Shown piece by piece: positions 37,401 to 51,846 of a stretch of 64,000 nucleotides of DNA. Below the pieces are notes generated by a model. The model saw only the letters and a list, made by a program, of their open reading frames with translations, ran no database searches and was not told where the DNA came from. The translations under genes and the position numbers were made by a program. The stretch comes from Eutrigla gurnardus (Eukaryota > Chordata > Actinopteri > Perciformes > Triglidae), in the NCBI GenBank assembly GCA_963514095.1, contig OY741264.1, positions 12,360,054-12,424,053 of the forward strand, given 5' to 3'. Position 1 is the first letter of the stretch, and each line of letters starts with the position of its first letter.

Positions 37401-37717
37401 GCCTTGTGAGTCAGCTAGGGGAATGATGTCCTGGAAATGAGAATTAAGTTTACCATATTGCAGCCTGTGTTCTATAAGCACAGGAAGAGCATTCTCCTGG
37501 ACATATGGGTAAAAATCTCCTCCAATCATGAGCAAGCAAGCCCAGTGAAACTTTGCAGACGCATAGCGGGCCAATCAGGATGTGCCTACAGCCAAGCTAT
37601 TCTACACCCTCATTTGAAGGACATAGGAGATGTGTGGCCCTGATGGAGGACCAAAACATAATCTACTTGAGCTACAGGCAACGTTCTTAGATCAGCAAAA
37701 CTTCAGGCCCATTATTC
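34454..37717. other. Unique DNA with minor repeat fragments, no gene
   Basis: A fragment at about 34500-34700 containing CTAACCTTAACCAAGTAGTT matches the type of repeat seen again near 55590-55730. A perfect tandem pair of 17-bp units, GTTCTATTTACTTTAAC, lies at 35589-35622. Nothing else is recognised. Confidence 0.5.
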
Positions 37718-37727
37718 AGAAAGGCAG

Positions 37728-37922
37728 GACCACGGGGTGGCTTGTGGCGCAGTGGTTAGGGCAGCGGCCCCATGTACAGAGACTCAACGTCCTCGAAGCG
37801 GTGATCCCGGGTTCGACTCCCGGCCCAGCGATCAGTTTCCTGCATGTCTTCTCCCTCTATCTCCCTACTGTCTCTACAAAATAATAACGGTGCTCTAGCC
37901 TAAAAAAAAAAAAATAATCTTT
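37728..37922 (+). mobile_element. tRNA-derived SINE with perfect 10-bp target duplication
   Basis: The flanks are AGAAAGGCAG (37718-37727) and AGAAAGGCAG (37923-37932). The head carries an A box (GTGGCGCAGTGGTTAGG) and a B box (GGGTTCGACTCCC) spaced as in a tRNA gene, followed by a CT-rich body (TGTCTTCTCCCTC) and a poly(A) end. It belongs to a common percomorph SINE type. It is not a functional tRNA gene: no complete cloverleaf is seen. Confidence 0.93.
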
Positions 37923-37932
37923 AGAAAGGCAG

Positions 37933-39930
37933 TACCCCCTTGATAGAGGACTGTGCTTATAGGATATGGGTAATTATATTGTAAACTTCATTCAATCTCA
38001 CACAGGTTGAGTCTGATGGATGCACATCCCTGCCATGTGAATCATTGACCCAACCACACTGACTCTGAATGGAAAGCCCATAGGAGACCAACATGGTCAA
38101 ATCCGAGCCAGAGAATAGGTCCATGTACGCGTCACCGCCGGATTACAAAAGCTATAGCAGATATCATGGTACTGTATCCGATCCCTCCTGTTCCCATCTG
38201 TAGATGGGTGAGGGAGAACATGGGAATGGCCGAAGGTGGAGATGAGGTCCATGAAGGCATCCCCGGCTCACCGGTGAGAACAGCAGCGATGAAGGGAGGC
38301 AGCAGTGGAATGTAAACAGCATTGGTCTTGAGCCAGATGCAATCAATGGGCAAATCACCATTCCCTGGTTCAGCATGTATTCAGGTAGGCACATCCTGAA
38401 GTTGAAGTGGGCAAACACATGCTCATGATTGGGGGAGAGTATTACCTTTAGAGTCCAGTAGTGTTAGCGTTAGAACAGGCTGTTATATAAGACGCAGCAT
38501 GAGATCAGCAAGTATAGCTCCTTCCGATTCATCCACAGACATATCACACATCCAGTGCATCTTATCAAACCATTGTTCTAAAGGTATATAATATGTGTCA
38601 AACATTTTGATGGCATGTTAATGCCACACATCACTTACCAATTGTTCTCTTGAGAAACACTTAGACAGAGTAAGGTGTTTCTGAAACAGCTTAAAACAAA
38701 CCTTAGAATATTTATTTTAAGTATGAAGGCATGAGATAGTGTGTGTGGACGGCTGAACAAAGAATGTTATTGTAGTTTGTTTTGTATAGAAACGTTCACA
38801 TAGCCTGCACTTCATTGCATTTGGTAACATGTTAATTTGTTTTGGAGGATTGCAAAAATGTTTTACATGATCTTTTTTTTTAAACTGACCTGACCATAAC
38901 CTAATAACAATGCATGCACTGCATTATTCATATGTTACACTCCCACATGGAAAGCCTGTAACCAGTGATGTGCTTGCTCTTAAATTCTTGAATATCACAG
39001 GATCAGTGACTTTTATGCTTGTTCAAGTTGACTGTAAATGCACCTGCAGCTCCCCATGGTATCACTGATGGAGAATAATATTTAGTGATTATTCGTACAG
39101 TGATCATAAATACCTAATGTAACTACTACAATATATCATCATGATTTCACTTCTTTTATTTTGTTGTTGTTTCACTGTGACATGTGGATGTGAACATTAA
39201 TGTATGTGGTCTGAATTGTTATGAAGTAAGTATAGTTAAACAATTGTGAAGTAACGATGACACATTGTGTACAGTAGTTTTTTTTACCAACTGTTCATTA
39301 AAATGTTAAGATATCAAGCAAAATGTATGTCAGGTTTGGTTGCATATGTAAGCTTGCCAAATACAACTTAAGCGTGTGAGGATAGTCTGTGTACGTTTCG
39401 GTGCGTTTCTTGGATCGCAGGCAGTCATTAAATAATCATCTTGTGTCTGACTTTGTTTGAATCAGATATGGAGAGCTTTTTTGTCCTTCATGACATTTTG
39501 ATCTCTGCTTTGTCATTAAGTGAGGGGATGTGATGAAATTTGCATAGCCCTAATTCTTCAGCCTGCTGACAACATATTTTTCCAGTGACAGCCATCTTTA
39601 ATATTTAGAAGAGTACTTTCCAATGCCCTTCAACTGTGCCTGCAGTATTAATGTATCCTTAATGGGAGAGGTTCCATAAATGAGCCTCAAATGGAGCTAG
39701 ACATTTTAATGCTTGCTAGAATGGCTGTTATTTCCACACTTAGCCATAATAGTCTTTATTGCATATTTAATAAAGTGTAGGCTCATATTAATTGTTTAGC
39801 AGCCAAGGACTTCATTAAGTGGTTGTGATGTTTTCGATGGGTTTTCCGAGTCAGGTCCCTTCTTATCTATTCTAGTTAAATACAACACAACACTGATTAG
39901 ATAAATGCATTTTATAGCTTATTTTCCTTC
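37933..39930. other. Unique DNA, no gene; candidate conserved block at 39560-39860
   Basis: No exon or repeat family is recognised. The segment 39560-39860 is repeat-free and has several TAAT-type cores; see findings. Confidence 0.5.
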
Positions 39931-40167
39931 AGTCGAGCTGGAGGACTGCCTTCCTCCAATCAGAAGATCAGCTCGATGCCCTGCTCCTCCAGTTCATGTA
40001 TCAAAGTGTCCTTGGACAAGATGTGTTAATGTGTGCATGTACAGATCCTGATGAGCATGTGGCAACCTGCATGGCAGAGGCTGTATTTTGGAGCATGTAG
40101 TATAAAGCACGCTGAGTGGTCAGAAGATGCTAAAAGCGCTACAAATGTCAGTCCATTAACCATTTTA
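39931..40167 (+). mobile_element. Degraded tRNA-derived SINE (CTCCTCCAG / AGCGCT tail family)
   Basis: A worn tRNA-like head (CAGCTCGATGCCC as B-box relic, then CTCCTCCAGTTCATG) is followed by AAGTGTCCTTGGACAAGA and the diagnostic 3' tail with AAAGCACGCTGAGTGGTCAG, AAAAGCGCTA and CAGTCCATTAACC. This order matches a widespread fish SINE. Confidence 0.85.
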
Positions 40168-44409
<4,242 letters not shown>

Positions 44410-44870
44410 AAAAAGTCACAGACTATACTATTTCATTGGACCGCTTTTAGCTTTGATTACGGCAGGCATTCCCTGTGGCATCGTTCTGATATGCTCATGC
44501 AATGTTACATTTATATCTGCACAGAGTTGCTTTTATTGTTTGCCAATTTCTTTTGATATTGATGATGGGTTAGTCGGACCGCTGCGTAAAGTCTTCTCCA
44601 GCACATCCAAAAGATTCTCAATGGGGTTAAGGTCTGGACACGATGTCTCACTCTCCCTGAATTCACTCTTTCAGAATTTGAGCCCATTGAATCCTGGCAT
44701 CGTCATGGAATATGTCCATGCTATCATGGAAGAAAAAAATCCATAGATAAAAAACCTGGCCATTCAGGTAGTTAGCTGACCTCACAACGTAGCTGAACCT
44801 CAACCTGAACAACTGAAGCGACCCCAGATCACAACAAATACACCACGGTCCACAAGCTAGCCGTGGCTGC
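44410..44870 (-). pseudogene. Relic of a second type of Tc1-like transposon (C-terminal transposase part)
   Basis: Read on the minus strand, 44588-44638 encodes PDLNPIENLLDVLEKTL, containing the last catalytic Glu of a Tc1/mariner transposase. Further upstream on that strand the conserved segments around the second catalytic Asp are still discernible but carry deletions and frameshifts. The left edge (ATACTATTTCATTGGACCGC) matches the 3' untranslated end of a known fish Tc1 family. Terminal inverted repeats and a TA pair were not found, so this is a truncated fossil, unrelated in sequence to the elements at 12090 and 60418. Confidence 0.85.
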
Positions 44871-45850
44871 TTGCGTAGTAGCAGTGTGGCATATATAAAC
44901 AATTCAAGTCATGCAGCAAACTGAAGGATACGAGTCAAAACCATTTTTCTCCAGAGTTACAAGTACCTTGTATAGGAGAATAACATTTAAATTTGAAATG
45001 TCAAGGTTTCCTTTTCATGCCCTGCTTCTATTGTGTGAATTGATTGTTATTGATCATGACTGATGTTCAATGTTCAACTCACAAAGTATAATTTCCATCT
45101 TCTCTTTAGCATTTGGAAGAGAGACGTGACAAAAATGTGAAACAGCATCTTGCTATCTCTTGTTTATTTCTTTGTTGTTGATGCAATGGAGATTTCAGCA
45201 ACTTCCAGATTCGGTTGTGTGTAAGCCGTCAATGCGTTATGTCCTAACAACTGTGTATTAGTCACCAGGCTGTTACCCCAGTTGAAGCCAATTACAGCTG
45301 ATCCTGGAGACCCTCCACATGTACAGATCCATGTTATAGGCAGCTGTCTGAGGGAGGATGTATTTCAGATGCATCTGGGGATTTGTGTGCACCAGTCCAT
45401 GGAAAGGTCAGTGTGCTGCTAATTAACTGGTGTGTAACTAATTTAGAGACATATTTTTAGTCCCGTCATATGTTCTTTGTGGGTGGGAGATGAAATAAAT
45501 ATCCCTACCTCACTGATAAATGTGTAGCTACACTAATCTAGTCAGTAAACCAAAGGGTTGCCTGTAAAGGACTATTAAGGACATAATTCAGACTTGTGCA
45601 CTTTTTACATTTATTATGAATGCCAGTGTGAGTCATACATTTCTATGTAAGTGCTGTAGTTGATGTGGTTAATATGGCACCATAAAACAAGGTGCTGGAT
45701 GACTTATCAGACTACTGTGATAGTTCTTCAAGGTTACACTCAATTCCTTGTAACTAGGACCGAAGCTGGGATCCCAGGCAGTCTGGATCCAGGTAAAGCA
45801 CCTTTGTATTGTATCTTGGGTCTGTGTACCTGAATCGATCCGTAGAGACC
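44871..45850. other. Unique DNA, nothing recognised
   Basis: No gene or repeat family is recognised. Confidence 0.5.
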
Positions 45851-45960
45851 CATACCTTAGCTCAGGAGGTAGAGAGGGTTAGCCGGCGACTGCAAGATTG
45901 CCGGGTCGATCCCAGGCTCCTCCAATTCTAACCCTAACCTTAATCTTTACCCTAACCAAC
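45851..45960 (+). mobile_element. tRNA-derived SINE head, 3'-truncated
   Basis: A box TAGCTCAGGAGGTAGAG and B box GGGTCGATCCC lie in tRNA spacing, followed by CTCCTCCAATTC, the same junction as in the SINE at 39931. After that comes a telomere-like CTAACCCTAACC-type stretch instead of the usual SINE tail. Confidence 0.8.
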
Positions 45961-46135
45961 AAACGAAAGATCATATACATTCACTGAAGGATTAATATGA
46001 GAACCAAATGCATATTTTTCGCTAGGAATGTCATCAAAACGTACTCTAATGCCGAAACAGCTTTAAAATGCTGCATTATGCTGCATTTTCCATTATGAAT
46101 GAAAGGAATGGAAGCCATTTTTCACTGCAGGGAAT

Positions 46136-46147
46136 CGCGCATGCGCA
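46136..46147. promoter_or_regulatory. NRF1-type palindromic site, first copy
   Basis: CGCGCATGCGCA fits the NRF1 consensus YGCGCAYGCGCR. Binding is not demonstrated by sequence alone. Confidence 0.45.
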
Positions 46148-46189
46148 CTGGCGTCATTTTGATATTCGTAGGATAAAACACAAAAAAAT

Positions 46190-46201
46190 TGCGCATGCGC
46201 A
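46190..46201. promoter_or_regulatory. NRF1-type palindromic site, second copy
   Basis: TGCGCATGCGCA is the full palindromic NRF1 consensus, 54 bp after the first copy in the tandem duplication. Confidence 0.45.
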
Positions 46202-46369
46202 CTGGTGTCATTTCGAAATTTGTAGGATAATACACGAAAAAAAATTACATAACTTTTCGTACGTTTCCATACGAAAATTCATGAGAATACGTTGACCTGA
46301 GCATGGTTTTTTCAAGCATTAGTAGTGACAAGCTTTACAGTTTGAGCAGTCAACTTTGATGATTTAAAA

Positions 46370-46540
46370 CAGTGGTCCCCAACTATTCTCACGCCAACTA
46401 TTCTTACACCACGGACCAGTATCATGTCAGGGAACATTTTCGTGGACCGGTGTGAGGGAAACATGAAAAAAATATCATAAAGAAAAGGGGATTGATATGT
46501 GGAACTCCATTTATTGCGAACAAAAACACGTTTTAAACAA
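46370..46540. mobile_element. hAT-type terminal fragment
   Basis: CAGTGGTCCCCAACTATTC followed by CACGGACCAGTATCATGTCAG and GTGGACCGGTG is a recognised hAT end type. A short internal duplication of CCAACTATTCT is present. The other end is not found; the element at 46545 begins immediately to the right. Confidence 0.7.
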
Positions 46541-46544
46541 GTTA

Positions 46545-47579
46545 CAGTTTTTTTCAATTGTTTACATGCAATTTTGAAAACCGCAATTTTGAAAAAATAT
46601 TTTTTTCAAAATATAATCACAATTATCCAAACACCAAACTCAATTTGCATAATTCCTAGATTGTTTGCAAAATGACACACTTCAGTCAAAACATACACAC
46701 TTCAGTCAAAACATATACACATATTTGTGAAAATGCTATTAGTTTTAATTTAAACCAACACAGTCCTCAATGATCAGACACTATTGCAGCTAGTTTCACA
46801 CTGCTGTGATAAATAAAAAACACATTTGTAAAAAAACTGATTTTAGGAAATAGCATGTGCTAGATTTTTGGCCAGACATTGTTATGTAAGGGATAATTTA
46901 GATGTCAAAAAAATAGTGACAAACCCACAACATTCTTCATGATTAGTTTGAGATATAGGGAGAATGTACACAAATAGGCCTACTATAAACTTACCAAGCA
47001 CTGCACAACACTGATGCTGCAGACTGAATATTTCAAGTATTTATTTTATCTACCTCTTCCTCTATCTCCTTCTTCTCCTCTTCCTCTACCTGGGCCTCCT
47101 CCTCTACCTCCTTCTCCTCTTCCTCTACCGCCTTCATCTCCTCTTTGAGCTCCCCCTCTCATTCTCACTCTTCTTCTTCTTCTTCTTCTTCTTCTTCTAG
47201 CTCCTTCCATTTTTGTTGAAGACAGGTGAACTCACCTGCTGCCTTTTATAGCACACCTGAGTGCTGCATTTTCAAATAAGCACATGTGTGCTTCCACACT
47301 TGGTGGATGTGATTATCCAATTTGTTCATTAGTGTGGTCATTGGCAATCCGGGGCTTTGTAATGACAAGGAAGTAACCTCAAATCCGTATCTGTGTCTAA
47401 GGTGTGAAAATGTGTGTAGCGTTTTACAAATCCCTGTGTGTAATGTTTTGCAAAAAGGGTGAAGCAGACATTGTGTGTAATGTTGTGCAAATCTATGGAG
47501 GTGTTCTGCTCCTTGGAGTAGAATTTCGCAAATTGTGTGGACATTTTTATTTTAGTGTGTAAACAATCGTAAAAAACTG
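46545..47579 (-). mobile_element. TA-duplicating DNA transposon, non-autonomous (family with CAGTTTTTTTCAAT ends)
   Basis: The left end CAGTTTTTTTCAATTGTTTA and the right end, reverse-complemented CAGTTTTTTACGATTGTTTA, are inverted repeats flanked by TA on both sides (46543-46544 and 47580-47581). The same termini are found on the element at 47879. The family is likely the TcMar/ISRm11-like group known from fish (inference from end sequence and TA duplication). Only an N-terminal Arg/Gly-rich ORF remains of a possible transposase. Confidence 0.85.
47046..47210 (-). CDS. Arg/Gly-rich 54-residue ORF, probable transposase N-terminus remnant
   Basis: The minus-strand frame starts MEGA, runs through ten consecutive Arg codons (all AGA) and then RG/GRG-rich repeats with Asp and Glu, ending RGRGR before TAA. 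Highly basic RGRG N-termini are typical of transposases of the fish transposon family that has these terminal repeats, but no catalytic domain follows: the rest of the element is too short and frame-broken. The ORF lies centrally in the host element, on the strand expected if the right end is the 5' end. It could also be a purine-triplet expansion without function; most of the Arg run is an (AGA)n repeat. Confidence 0.45.
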   Translation of the reverse strand: MEGARRRRRRRRRRVRMRGGAQRGDEGGRGRGEGGRGGGPGRGRGEEGDRGRGR

Positions 47580-47583
47580 TAAT

Positions 47584-47876
47584 ACTGACTAATGATTTGT
47601 TTAATTAAGAGCTACGAAACTTTGCAGGATACTAACAAAGTGTGCATGTGTGTACACACGACGCCGTGACTCACCACCACAGTGCTAACGTGGGGGAAAC
47701 AGTTCTACTATCTCAGTGCAAATTCTACAAAATGAAGTGCATAAAAAATACAACTTACATAATGCAGAATTAGTGTGAGCCCTGAGCTTGTTTCTCTGCT
47801 ATGAGAAGGTCCCATCTCGGTGTAATCGGAGACAATGACACCCGTGTGTGTGTGCGTTCCCGAATTTAGGAAGGAT
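47584..47876. other. Short unique spacer between two related transposons
   Basis: About 300 bp with no gene; a (GT)-rich patch near 47845 is the only repeat. Confidence 0.5.
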
Positions 47877-47878
47877 TA

Positions 47879-49423
47879 CAGTTTTTTTCAGTCGCTAACA
47901 AGCGTTTGTCCAACCAGTTGTCAGATTTTCAAAACTCTAAACACAATTAGCATAGCATCGGCCTTTTGTGGCCATACCATTCACACATTTCATGTCGTTT
48001 TCACACAATATGCAGTCAGTGAACACACTTCCACAATGCTTACATTTTCTTAACAGACAAGCTATACCTCCCAACAAAATTATGGATTGTTTTTGTATTA
48101 TTTACGAATGTTAACACACAACATCCCACAATAGCAAAAACAATATTCCAAACCTTAGATAAGGTATAAAAACCTCTGCTTCTGCAATGATATCAGTTCA
48201 AAAACAATATTTCTCAGCTGATAATAAACATTTGAATAATTGACACACAGCTGAGTTATGTTGGCTAAATTGGGCCAACCACAGCTGATTCCAGTGTGGC
48301 TTAGACTCAGTGGCAGGGGTTATTTTTTTCTATTACATTGACACTTATACAGTAAAAGGAGGACTTTGAGGAGTGATGTTTTTGGAAACAGAAACAGAAA
48401 AAGACAAACTTTTTATCTGGGCTTTTTGCTGTTTTGTTCAGAATGCTCTTGTGAGTTTCATGGATATTTTGTTGTAAGCAATTTAAAACTTTTTTCTGTT
48501 CTATCATACTGTAAACAGTATTTTTACTTTACCTCCTGTAGTACACAGTAAAGGAAAAAAAACTGATTTGCTTTTTACTGGAATGCTTTTGAAAGTGAAC
48601 TGTTAGTGCCATTTTCTATTTTCTGTAATTTGGTACAAGATCTGGATATTATATTATTTATATTTATATTTAGTAATTTCCCTTTAATAATTACTAAGTG
48701 TATTTTATAGTTTAGCATTTTAGTTGTGCATATGTTCGATGTGCTAATATTGTTTTGATTTATAATGGAGCGCATACAGAGCTGTGACGTAGGAGCTCGC
48801 GCAGCCAGAGAGAGGGAAAACTGTGTGTATTGTACCTTTTTGGTGAACATTCAGTAAAAGACGGAGCCAACACACTGTTTTGTAATGTCGTTCAAATACA
48901 AACACGCGTAGTGTATTTCGAGTGGTTAAATGTTTAAGAAATACTTACCGAACACATTAAGGGAACTTTAGCCACTACATGAACATTACATGTAGACACA
49001 CAGTTCCCTTACCAAGAAATGTTGTGTAAAAACGGTGGATTGCATGTTTTGCATGCAAAACCTGTAAAACTGAAACATAAAAGTCTATGCAGTTTTTGCA
49101 ATGTCAACAATAGCCAGTATTTTGAAACCTGGTATACTTTGATTGACTGCATGTACCTTGTGAAGTGAAAACAAGTGTTTGTCTTTGACAGAATAATTTC
49201 ATTTTGAGTCAGATTTCCAGTGTTTTGGTAAAGTTAGTGTGTGCAGAGAAAGATGTGTTCTATTTTGAAATGAAGAGTTAGTATATATTTAACAAAATGT
49301 GTTTTTGAGAAGAAAATTATCTATTTGGCCAATTGTGTTTTGTAGGTGTGAGTCTGTGTTAAGAGTTTAGAAAAAAAAAATCTGAAGTATGGGTAAGCGC
49401 TTGTTAGCGATTGAAAAAAACTG
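47879..49423. mobile_element. Second TA-duplicating DNA transposon of the CAGTTTTTTTCA family, non-autonomous
   Basis: The left end CAGTTTTTTTCAGTCGCTAA (then CAAGCG) and the right end, reverse-complemented CAGTTTTTTTCAATCGCTAA (then CAAGCG), match at nearly all positions; TA flanks both sides (47877-47878 and 49424-49425). The 1,545-bp interior is AT-rich and has no transposase frame. GGTATAAAAACC near 48169 looks like a TATA box that could have driven a lost gene. The better-matched ends suggest that this copy is younger than its neighbour at 46545. Confidence 0.9.
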
Positions 49424-49425
49424 TA

Positions 49426-51838
49426 ACATATCTAAAATTGTAGAGATGCGGACATGCTCAGTGTTAAACATGGTTTGTCACTCTTGAGTGTGAAAAATAA
49501 AACAAATAGTTTAAATGAATTGTCTATTTGCCAAAATGGGTGCTTTTCATTTAGATTCTCTTGTTCCCCTGATGGAGGTCAAGCACACAATGTTCAAATC
49601 ACTATAATCATAGCAAATACATTTCTTTATGGGCACAAAGAATAATACAATAAAAGGTGTATTGCAAGGCAAAATAAAATCCTTCACTTCATCAAACACT
49701 CTTATTGTGTCAGAAGGGATAAAATAACATGTCCCTCCAATACAAGAGTATAAGTTTACCGTCTTTAGTTCTTGTAAATCATGCAGTGTATGATTAGTGT
49801 CATAACTTCTGTCTACATTGGATGTGTGAGAGAGAAAGTTACTTCCAAATACAGATGTCCTGCGCTTTTAACAGCAGAGGTTGCAGTCGACGATCAATAA
49901 CAAGGATCATTTTCTCAGAATGTTCCTTTTTTTACATTAAAGTAAGCTGCTACATTGCCTATGGGGAATTGAGTGTGTTGGCAGAAAGAGTTCCCTCTGC
50001 CTAGAGCCACTTAGATGTGATTGGTAATAGTGCTATGTTCTTCAGTTCTTATTAAATAGTGCAATGGAAGTTCTCAAAGTGGGTCAAATAAATATCACCT
50101 ATCCAAATTCGAAAGTTTTTTGCCCGTGGCCTGAGGGAAGGAGAGAAAACACAATTTAGTCATTCCTACATTACTGCAGTTATTCTCTCTTCAGTTTGTC
50201 ATTTGATCACGTGAGATGAGGGGGGTAGGTCAGGGAGGGGGGGGCTGCAATGTGAAGTCACATCCTGATCAGAGAGGTTGACACCTGTTCTTCCTTTCTT
50301 TAATGCTTCTGCAAGACCAAGTCAGGTTCAGCCCGGCGCTTTGCAGCACGACGAGAGCAGCTACAAAGATCTTGTTAAGGGACATTGGAGCCGACAAGTA
50401 CATTCACTGTGATTTAGTTCCAATGACGTGCACAGCAATCTTCAGGGCGAAGACCCGTGTGTGTGTGTGTGTGTGTGCGTGTGTGTCTTTGTGCAGAAGG
50501 GTCAGGGTCACACTCCAATTCACTGAGACCCCGGAGGGAACAAACTGAGCCTGTTAGAAATAGTGCGGAGACAAGCTTAACCTATTTTTAATAGTCCCTC
50601 TCTCTCCATCATTCCCTTCCCAGACCTGTCTTTTGTAACAGAAGGCTGCTGTTTTGAAGGTTAACATACTATCCATTCACTGACATTGAGTCCATATAGT
50701 ATTTTAAGACTTGACATTATAACACATTAAATGTGCCATGAGTATATCTGGGCACTCGTTGCTCAAAAGCTCTTGTGAAATGACTTATAGCACGTCTAAG
50801 ACAACTGCAGTGTAGATATAATAATGATAAATAACACTGAAGGGTAATTTTACAATTAAAAGTTATAGGACTGGATTCACACAACTTACCTTGGAGGTGA
50901 TAAACAGTTTAAAGTGGCAAAACAGTGCAGTTTCCATTCAAGTGCTGCTAAACAACAGTACATATGAGAAATGAATATGCAGCAGAGCTGACAGCTGCAA
51001 ATTATGACTGTTTCTTGATGCCGGAATAATAATTTTACACTACATTACGGCAGGTATTTACAATTCAGAGATGGAGGGTGCATACTTAACTACGGCAATT
51101 AAGGAAATAGTTGCGAGGATGTCAGATACTCCACTGAAGCAAATCTTTAGCAGATAGGGATGTGCCATGTGTTGTATTTACGACACCAGCTGCAGTGGCT
51201 TCCCAGTGGGAAATAGTTTTGATGTTTTCCATAACTGCCACTCTTCCGCTTCATCAGCATCCCTCAAAAATATTTTGACAGGCAAACATGTGGTGATGCA
51301 CACCTCAAGTGAGGGACATTGCACAAGTTGAAGAGAGACAGGCAGAGAGTTGCCTGTATTGCTTGCGGCAACGAAGGGGGAAAAAGTGGAAATTTGCATT
51401 TGTTTTATTAAATTTTATTAATCAATCTACGGCTCAACAATCCTGCACTGGTGGTAACTGTCTACCATTCCTTTTGCATTTCATTCTGTCTCAGTTTTAG
51501 GTTATTTTGCAGTATACAAACAGTAGAAACACAGAAGGGAAGCAGATATGACCGGTCAGACTGTAAGCTTATACAGTATGTAACGTTGCCATGGTGTTTC
51601 TACAGCTATAACCCTGAAATTATGTTCATAACATTCTGTTACGCCTTTCCGTCTCAGTACCTTTTACAAAGACAACAGTGCGGGAAAAAGGAGTAATGCT
51701 CCCGCAATTAAAAGGCAGTGTAAAAGGGGCTTGTTACTCACTGTGGGATGAAGAGTCTGATGTAGAGATGTTTAGTTACACACACAAACCCACACACATA
51801 CACACAACCAATAACATCAACACACACTTCCACAGTCT
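49426..51838. other. Unique DNA, no gene
   Basis: No exon or repeat family is recognised apart from a (GT)n tract at 50457. Confidence 0.5.
50457..50486. repeat. (GT)n microsatellite, interrupted
   Basis: About fifteen GT units with one GC interruption. Confidence 0.9.
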
Positions 51839-51846
51839 CTCATAAC

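Larger units (their letters stand above)
46039..46292. repeat. Inverted-repeat unit enclosing a 54-bp tandem duplication
   Basis: The ends ACGTACTCTAATG (46039-46051) and CATGAGAATACGT (46280-46292) are inverted with 11 of 13 matches. Between them two tandem units (46137-46190 and 46191-46246) each begin GCGCATGCGCACTGG and continue through GTCATTT and TTCGTAGGATAA-type sequence. The unit resembles a dispersed fish repeat with CGTAC/CGTATT motifs; it may be a miniature element. Confidence 0.7.

Noticed and set aside
37728..37830. Possible tRNA gene (A and B boxes present)
   Set aside because: No complete cloverleaf or anticodon arm; followed by a SINE body, poly(A) and target duplication, so it is a SINE head.
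45851..45930. Possible tRNA gene
   Set aside because: A and B boxes are present but stems do not pair through the acceptor arm, and the CTCCTCCA junction is that of a SINE family.
45930..45960. Interstitial telomere repeat (TAACCC-like)
   Set aside because: Only a few degenerate units are present, not a TTAGGG array; better explained as the altered tail of the adjacent SINE.
47040..47210. Pyrimidine-rich CTTCTTCT stretch as an independent microsatellite or polypyrimidine/splice signal
   Set aside because: It is the complement of the Arg codon run of the minus-strand ORF within the transposon; no 3' splice site context was convincing.
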